Below, piece by piece: positions 49,718 to 58,300 of a DNA stretch of 60,986 nucleotides. This stretch comes from Dokdonella sp. (lineage in GTDB: Bacteria > Pseudomonadota > Gammaproteobacteria > Xanthomonadales > Rhodanobacteraceae). Location of the stretch: contig NZ_JAGIAG010000014.1 of assembly GCF_017744955.1 (NCBI RefSeq), positions 1 through 60,986 on the forward strand, in the 5' to 3' direction. Position 1 is the first letter of the stretch; every line of letters begins with the position of its first letter. The notes beneath the pieces were generated by a model. The model was not told the DNA's origin and did no database searches. It was given only the letters and a program-made list of their open reading frames with translations. Position numbers and translations under genes: made by a program.

Positions 49718-51255
49718 GTCGTCGCCGGCGCTCGTTCCGGCTCGTTGAACAATAGGCGAATGTGATTACGGCGGCACCGCACCGTGCCGCCGTAGATCAG
49801 CGTGCGCCCCGTCAGCGAATCGAGGACGCGCGTGGTCGTTTCGGGCGAGAACGTACGCAGCCGGTCGAGCAGATAGACGTTGATCACGATCCCTTGCTGG
49901 GCGTTCCTGCGCCCGCAGCGCGCGCGAATGCGGATCGCTCCGGTCTCGTGCTTGAGGAGGATGGCGACCGCATCGCAGATGCTGCGATACGCGGCCAACT
50001 GCAGGCCGAGGCTGAGCCGGCACGGATTTCCGGTCAGGTGCGGCGGGGCCATGCGATCGGACTGGTCCCACACGCCGGTGATGCCGCTGGACTGCAGGAC
50101 CAGGTACAGGCCGTAGTGCTCGATGCCCGACGGATAGATCAGGCTCAGCTGTTCGCGGAACAGCTGCGATTGGGTCACGCTGGACCGCAGCATGTCCATC
50201 GCGGCGGTGTTGTGTCCGCGCTCGCGCAGCCATTTCACCGCCTGCTGCAGCGCGTTGTCCATGTCCTCGCCGAGCAGCTTGATCTGCGCCGCGCCTTCGC
50301 GCAGTTCGCGCTCGGTGGCGAGCAGGTTCGCGCGCGCCAGCGTCAGCGTGTGCCGCTCGATCTGGTCGCGATGGATGAACTTGTAGTAGAAGTGGGAGAC
50401 CGTCGATCCGAGCAGCAGCAGCGCGGTCCCCGTCATCGCGAGGATTTCCTGCGCGAGGAAGGCGTTCGGATCGTTCGATCCGGGTACGCCGGTGCGCTCC
50501 ATCGTGAATCCGAAGACCAGATTCAGCGCGGCGACGCCGACGGCCCCGCCCTGCCAGCCGTGCAGGCACGTCAACGCGATCGCCGGCAGGATCATCAGGA
50601 TGCGCAGGCTGTTCTTCGCCGCCACTTCCGTTTCCGGCAGCAGCATCGCGTAGACGCCGAGCACGACCAGGATGGTGAGCGCCGCGACCACGTCCAGGCG
50701 CCAGCGCGTGGAGAACTGGATGGACAGGTTGCGATGCCTCCAGAACATCACCAGCGGCGCGAAGATCAGGATGCCGAGGTAGTCGCCGATCACGAACGTG
50801 ATGGCACCGTCCCACGACACCACCGTGTGCCGCGTCGGCATCAGCAGCCAGGCCAGACCCAGGTTGAGTATCGTGATGCAGACGGCGGACAGCGCCGCGA
50901 CCGAGAGAAGCCCGTAGGGATTGCCGGAAGCGAGCAGGCGCCGATGCTGATGCACGATGAGCGCAGCCATCGGCATCAGCACGGCCGAGGAAACCACTAC
51001 CCAGGGCAGACCGAAGCGCTCGATCAGCGGATAGCGCATGTACGCGAACGCCGCGTATTCGCCGGCGATCAGATAAGGCCAGTAGCGCGGTGCGAACAGC
51101 AGAAGCGCGCCGACGCGCACACCTGCCGACAACACCCACTGGTCGACGGAGATCTGGCGCACTCCCCAGAACACGACGGCGTACGCCAAGACCAGCAGCA
51201 ATCCGCTGAGGCGAATGCGCAGCTGAAATTCCTGTTCCAGCCAATTGGGTCGCAC
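49660..51255 (-). CDS. MASE1-domain membrane protein with a degenerate kinase-like region
   Basis: A 531-aa membrane sensor-like protein. Residues about 12-300 form eight or so transmembrane helices of the MASE1 type (LLVLAYAVVFWGVRQIS, PNRYWPYL-like and YLGILIFAPLVMFWRH). A coiled linker is followed by a region resembling a worn-out histidine kinase: LGLQLAAYRSICDAVAILL stands where an N box would be. I see no phospho-acceptor His motif and no glycine-rich G boxes, so kinase activity is doubtful. The GTG at 51255 is favoured (AGAGG 8 nt upstream); 51261 is possible. It is convergent with and overlaps the 49259 gene. Confidence 0.8.
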   Translation of the reverse strand: MRPNWLEQEFQLRIRLSGLLLVLAYAVVFWGVRQISVDQWVLSAGVRVGALLLFAPRYWPYLIAGEYAAFAYMRYPLIERFGLPWVVVSSAVLMPMAALIVHQHRRLLASGNPYGLLSVAALSAVCITILNLGLAWLLMPTRHTVVSWDGAITFVIGDYLGILIFAPLVMFWRHRNLSIQFSTRWRLDVVAALTILVVLGVYAMLLPETEVAAKNSLRILMILPAIALTCLHGWQGGAVGVAALNLVFGFTMERTGVPGSNDPNAFLAQEILAMTGTALLLLGSTVSHFYYKFIHRDQIERHTLTLARANLLATERELREGAAQIKLLGEDMDNALQQAVKWLRERGHNTAAMDMLRSSVTQSQLFREQLSLIYPSGIEHYGLYLVLQSSGITGVWDQSDRMAPPHLTGNPCRLSLGLQLAAYRSICDAVAILLKHETGAIRIRARCGRRNAQQGIVINVYLLDRLRTFSPETTTRVLDSLTGRTLIYGGTVRCRRNHIRLLFNEPERAPATTQRVPSGASIDQMMPPFAS

Positions 51256-51803
51256 GGACACGGCCTCTTTTGTGACTTCCAAGTGAAGATTGCGTGAAGC
51301 TACGACGCAAGGCTGGATGCCAGGCCTCAAGCATCCTTGCCCAGGCTCGTTAGCGTCAAGCCATCACGATGTAAACAAAGCCAAATGTGCGAAAAACCCG
51401 ACCAGCGGACGGCCCGCCGAGACGAGTCTTCACGGCATCGTCGAATGACGCGCGATCGGGCCGATCCCGTCGGATCCGCGAACACCTCCGCGAAGGCAGA
51501 TGCATGAATGGCGCCAGCCGTCGTGCGAGCCCTTGCCGATGCCGAGTCGGCGAATGGGCGCGGCAGGGCGAACCCGCGCGGAATTGAGTACGCTATGCCG
51601 ACTCCGATGAGCCCTTCGATCCGCCCGTTCCCGTCGCCGCCGTTCGGCCGCTCGCTGCGCCGTTGGCGCCGCGTGCCTGCAGCCGCGGTGCGATAGCGGC
51701 ACGCGCATCGGCGTACGCGCGCGGCAAGCGGCCTGCGCCGTCGAAGCGTTCGCGAGTCGTGCCCTGCCGCACGCTCGCCAGTCGACCCGTTCCGGAGAAT
51801 CCC
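51256..51803. other. 548-bp gene-free region upstream of trpB
   Basis: It separates the divergently read MASE1 gene and trpB. An AT-richer patch near 51355-51395 may hold the MASE1 promoter. The rest is GC-rich with short open frames that have no credible start or composition. I looked for a Trp-rich leader peptide, an attenuator and a TrpI-like regulator gene and saw none. Confidence 0.6.
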
Positions 51804-53038
<1,235 letters not shown>

Positions 53039-53042
<4 letters not shown>

Positions 53043-53881
53043 CTTCCGCATCCGCAACTGAAGACGTGAACCGCATCGACCGGCGTTTCGCCGAACTGAA
53101 GGCCGCAGGCCGCACCGGCCTGATCCCGTTCGTCACCGCCGGCGATCCGCTGCCGCCGGCGACCGTCGCGCTGATGCATGCGCTGGTCGAGGCCGGCGCC
53201 GACCTGATCGAGCTCGGCGTTCCGTTTTCCGATCCGATGGCCGACGGTCCGGTGATCCAGCACGCGAGCGAACGCGCGCTGGCCAGAGGCGTCGGCCTGG
53301 CGAAGATCCTCGAATGGGTGCGCGAATTCCGCACGCGCGACGCGGCGACGCCGATCGTGCTGATGGGCTATCTCAACCCGGTCGAGATCCACGGCGCCGC
53401 GTGTTTCGCGCGCGAGGCGGTCGAGGCCGGCGTCGACGGCGTGCTGCTGGTCGACTGCCCGATCGAGGAGATCGACACCGCCGCGCCGCTGCGCGAAGCG
53501 GGCCTGCGGCAGATCTTCCTGGCCGCGCCGACCACGACCGACGCGCGCCTCGGCCGCGTCTGCGAGGCGGCGCAGGGTTTTCTATACTATGTCTCCTTCG
53601 CGGGCATCACCGGAGCCGACCGGCTCAGTCAGGACGACGTACGTACGCGCGTCGGCGCGATCAAGCAGCGCGCGCGGACGCCCGTTGCGGTCGGCTTCGG
53701 CGTGCGCGACGCGGCTTCGGCCGCGGCGATCGGCGAATTCGCCGATGCGGTGGTGATCGGCAGCGCGCTGGTCGAGCGGCTTGCCGCGGCGACGGACGCG
53801 GACGACGCCCGTGCCCGGGCACGCGACTTCCTGGCGCCGATCCGGGCAGCGCTGGATGCGCGGGGAAGCGGAGAAGCCTGA
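53039..53881 (+). CDS. trpA: Tryptophan synthase alpha chain
   Basis: TrpA cleaves indole-3-glycerol phosphate and channels indole to TrpB. The 280-aa TIM barrel starts at a GTG overlapping the trpB stop. Catalytic Glu58 and Asp69 lie in LIELGVPFSDPMADGP, and the phosphate-binding GFGVRDAASA and ADAVVIGSALV are present. The stop runs directly into the repeat at 53883. Confidence 0.97.
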
Positions 53882-53882
53882 A

Positions 53883-53952
53883 ACACGAAGGGCACGAAGA
53901 GAAGCGTCGAGATGAAAGGCCATGGTTCGTTCTTTCTGCGTGATCTTCGTGT
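53883..53952. repeat. CACGAAG-type imperfect palindromic repeat
   Basis: ACACGAAGGGCACGAAGAG (from 53883) is matched, as reverse complement, by the segment 53928-53952 (ACACGAAGATCACGCAGA). The element begins one base past the trpA stop and fills part of the trpA-accD gap. It belongs to a different sequence class from the other intergenic repeats in the window. Confidence 0.65.
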
Positions 53953-54024
53953 CCTCGGTGGTCCACTCTTTTGATTTCGATTCCGGTCTGCCGATCCGCT
54001 GACCGAAGAGATACGGAAAAGCAC

Positions 54025-54888
<864 letters not shown>

Positions 54889-55222
54889 GTCGCGCGCAGC
54901 GACGCGGCCGGTCGATTCGGCCCGGCGCACCGCACCGCACCGCCGGCGTTCCGCATCGGCGGCCCCGCCTTTCCGCTCGAACCGGCATCCGCGCCGGGGC
55001 GTTCGAGCACCTTCCTTTCCCGCCGCCGTGACGAAGCACGCCATCCCCGTGGCGCAGCCTCGCGCGCGCGGCGCGTCGCCTGGATCGCGCGCCCGCTTCC
55101 CGGGCTCCCCCGTGCCTTCGCGGCACGTCCGGAGGCCGTCCCTCGCGCTGCGGAAACGAGCGAAGGGAGGCGGTGCGGGCCCTTCATCGGGAAATCGGAA
55201 GGGAACAGATCAATTCTTTGCT
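54889..55222. other. Gene-free region between accD and the DUF11 gene promoter
   Basis: GC-rich near accD with palindromic stretches (for example GGCCGGTCGATTCGGCC near 54910) and no T tract, so no clear accD terminator. It becomes markedly AT-richer from about 55200. Short open frames exist but have an Arg/Pro/Ser composition typical of noncoding GC-rich DNA. No folC remnant is recognisable. Confidence 0.55.
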
Positions 55223-55250
55223 TTGCGTCACAAGTTTTCACTTTTAGAAT
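55223..55250 (+). promoter_or_regulatory. Sigma-70-type promoter of the DUF11 gene
   Basis: TTGCGT (55223-55228) and TAGAAT (55245-55250) are separated by 16 bp, inside the most AT-rich patch of this part of the window. They lie about 120 bp before the ATG at 55369, leaving a long leader with possible secondary structure. Confidence 0.5.
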
Positions 55251-55368
55251 GTGAGGTATTTCGCACAATGTGTAATCAGGGGCGGTCGATCGAATCAACG
55301 GGCTGTGACCCGCTGACGACGGCCAGCACCTCCTGTGGTTGAACGCGATTCGTCGTCAGGGGGAAGTC

Positions 55369-58300
55369 ATGAGTCATCGTTCTGGGAAGGAAGGTCGGGC
55401 TGCTGTATCTCGTGCGGCTGCGGCCGCACGCCGCGGCTTGGCCGGCAAAGCCTGCATGGTGTTGGCGCTGCTCGCCGGCGCGCCGCTGGCGTACGGGTCG
55501 GGAGCCACGTCGCAGCGCGACGTGAATCCGACCGGCGGCGTGCTCGCCACCGGGGCGGACGGCTTGCGCATGTACTGGGGCAGCAACAGCCAGTTCCAGG
55601 TCAATCTGGGCGGCAGCGGACAGGTCTACTCGACGACGGGCCAGCCGACGAACGGCACCTTGTTCAACAGCGTCTATCTGCGCGTCGACCGCGGGACGAA
55701 CGCGACGACACGCGTCTACAACAACTCCAACAACGCAACGGGCGCGCCTTTCTCGACCTTCACGCAGGTTTCCCAGAGCGCCATCAGCGGCCTCGGCACG
55801 GCGGCCTCGCCGTGGGTGGTGACCACCGTGCTGCGTCCGTCGGTGGCGGACGACAGCGGCATCACCGTCACGCTGACCGACAGCTACGTGCGGCCGCAAG
55901 GCTGGTTCACGCGGCGCGTCTCGCTCACCGGGATGCCCACCACCGGCGCCGCGATCAAGTTCTACCAGAACGTCGACACGTACCTGCAGGGCGGCGACAA
56001 CGGACCCGGTTTCACGCGCACCGGCGCCGGCAACACCACCGGCATTCCCGACGTCGTCGGCGTCATCAAGAACAGCCAGTTCGAGGCGCTCTGGTACGAA
56101 CCGTCGTCGGGCACGCCGATTTGGGATCGCTACTTCACGGGTCGCTACTCGTCTCCGAGTACTCTGATCTGCAACGGCACGACGACGGCGAGCAATCCCT
56201 GCGTCACCGGCACAGGCAATCTCGACAACACCGTCGATACGAATGCCAATACCGACAACGGCATGGCGGCGCAGTGGAACGTGCCGGCCGGCCTGTCCTC
56301 GTACACGGTCGAATACCGCGTCACGTTCGCGATGGGCGCGGTCGACCTGACCAAGGCGTTCAGCCCCGACACGATCGCGCTCAACGGCACTGCCACGCTG
56401 AGCTTCGACCTCAGCAACAAGACCGTCAACGCCGTGGCGAGCATGACTTTCCTCGACACACTGCCGGCCGGCGTCGTGGTCGCGCCGGTGCCCAACATCC
56501 GCACCAACTGTCCCGCCGGCGGTGCCCTGGGCACGACGTTCCCGTCCGGCATGACCGTCACCGCGGTCGCCGGCAGCGGCACGATCCAGCTCGCCGGAGG
56601 ACGCGTCAACGGCGCGGCCAGCGCCGGAGGACAGAATTCCTGCCAGATCACCGTCGACGTCACGTCGGGAACGGCGGGGGTCTACCACAACACGAACGCG
56701 AGCATCTCCGGCACCAACAACCTCACCAATCTGGTCGGCGACGAAGTGCTGTCGGTGGCGATCCCGCAACTGGTCGCCGGCAAGTCGGTCGTCGGTACCC
56801 TCTCGGCCGGGCAGACCGGCGCGGCGGGAGACGGCTACTACCAGATCACGGTGCAGAACAACGGCACTGGTTCCACTGTCGGCGCGATCACCCTGGCGGA
56901 CAATCTGCCGGTCGGCGTCACCGCGACCGCCGTGTCGAGCCCCAACGGAACGGTCAACTGCGGCTCCCTGCCTGCGGGCGGGACACTGTCGTGCACGTTC
57001 ACGCCGAGCGCGCCGATCGCGGTCGGTGGCTCGGCGACCATCCGTATCAACGTGGCGATTGCCGCGACGGTCAACGGCTCCGTGACGAACGTCGTCGGCG
57101 TCGCCGGCGGAGGCGATCCCGACCCGCTGCCGACCTGCCCCAATGCCAGCAATGCGCAATGCGCGCAGACGACCACGCCGGTCACGCCGAGCGTCGACTT
57201 GTCGATCAGCAAGACCGACGGCCGCACCACCTACACGCCCGGCGCCGCGCTGACCTACACCATCGTCGTGGCCAACGCCGGCCCCGGCAACGCGGTCGGC
57301 GCCACGGTGGCCGATACCTTCCCGGCGGTCTTCTCGGGCACCTGGACCTGCGTCGGCGCGGGTGGCGCGACCTGTCCGGCCTCCGGCAGCGGCAACATCA
57401 ACGCCTCGGTTTCGATTCCGTCCGGCGCCAGCGTGACGTTCACGGTCTCCGGCACGGTCAGCGCAGCGGCGAGCGGCGACCTGTCCAACACCGCCACGGT
57501 GACGGCGCCCGCGGGCAACGTCGATTCGAACCCCGCCAACAACCAGGCCACCGACACCGATACCGCGGCCCCCTCCGCCAACCTTTCCGCGGTGAAGACC
57601 GGCACGCCCAGCGCCGGCTACGGCGGCGCCCTCAGCTACAGCGTCGTCGTCAGCAATGCCGGGCCGAGCAACGCGAATGGTTCGACCTTCAGCGACAACG
57701 TTCCGGGCGGCATCAGCAACGTCGCCGCCAGCTGCGGCTCGCCGACCGGCGGCGCCGCCTGCGGTACGGTGAACGTGGCCGGCAACGCGGTGACGAGCAC
57801 GATCACGACCTTGCCGGCCGGAGGCAGCGTGACCTTCACGATCACCGGCAACGCACCGACCAGCGGCACCAGCGTGAGCAACAGCGCCTCGGCGCAGCCG
57901 CCGGCGGGCACCACCGATCCGGATCCGAGCAACAACACCGGCACGACGACGACCACGCTGCTGCAGCCGCAACTGACGGTGACGAAGACGGCGACGCCGA
58001 ACCCGTTCACGGTCGGCCAACCGGCCAGCTACACGATCACCGTCACCAACAGCGGCGCCGGTCCGACCGCCGGCAACATCACGATCTCCGACCCGTTGCC
58101 GGCCGGGATCGCGATGACCGGTTTCAGCGGCGCGAACTGGAACTGCGCCGGAACCACGGCGGTGACGTGCATCTACACCGCCACCCTGGCGGCCGGCGCC
58201 AGCGCCAGCGTGACGCTCGACGTCGGCGTCGGCCCCAATGCGGCGAACGGCAACAACACCGTGACGGTGACCGGCGGCGGCGACACCGGCTGTCCGGCGG

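Noticed and set aside
51256..51803. trp attenuator or leader peptide before trpB
   Set aside because: No Trp-codon run and no terminator/antiterminator pair with a T tract is visible.
55028..55342. 104-codon + strand frame upstream of the DUF11 gene
   Set aside because: No ribosome-binding site; Arg/Pro/Ser composition in the GC-rich half and overlap with the promoter make it unlikely to be coding.
55276..58020. 914-codon minus-strand frame across the DUF11 gene
   Set aside because: Composition is Arg/Gly/Ala/Val-rich with no fold. The + frame from 55369 gives coherent DUF11 repeats.
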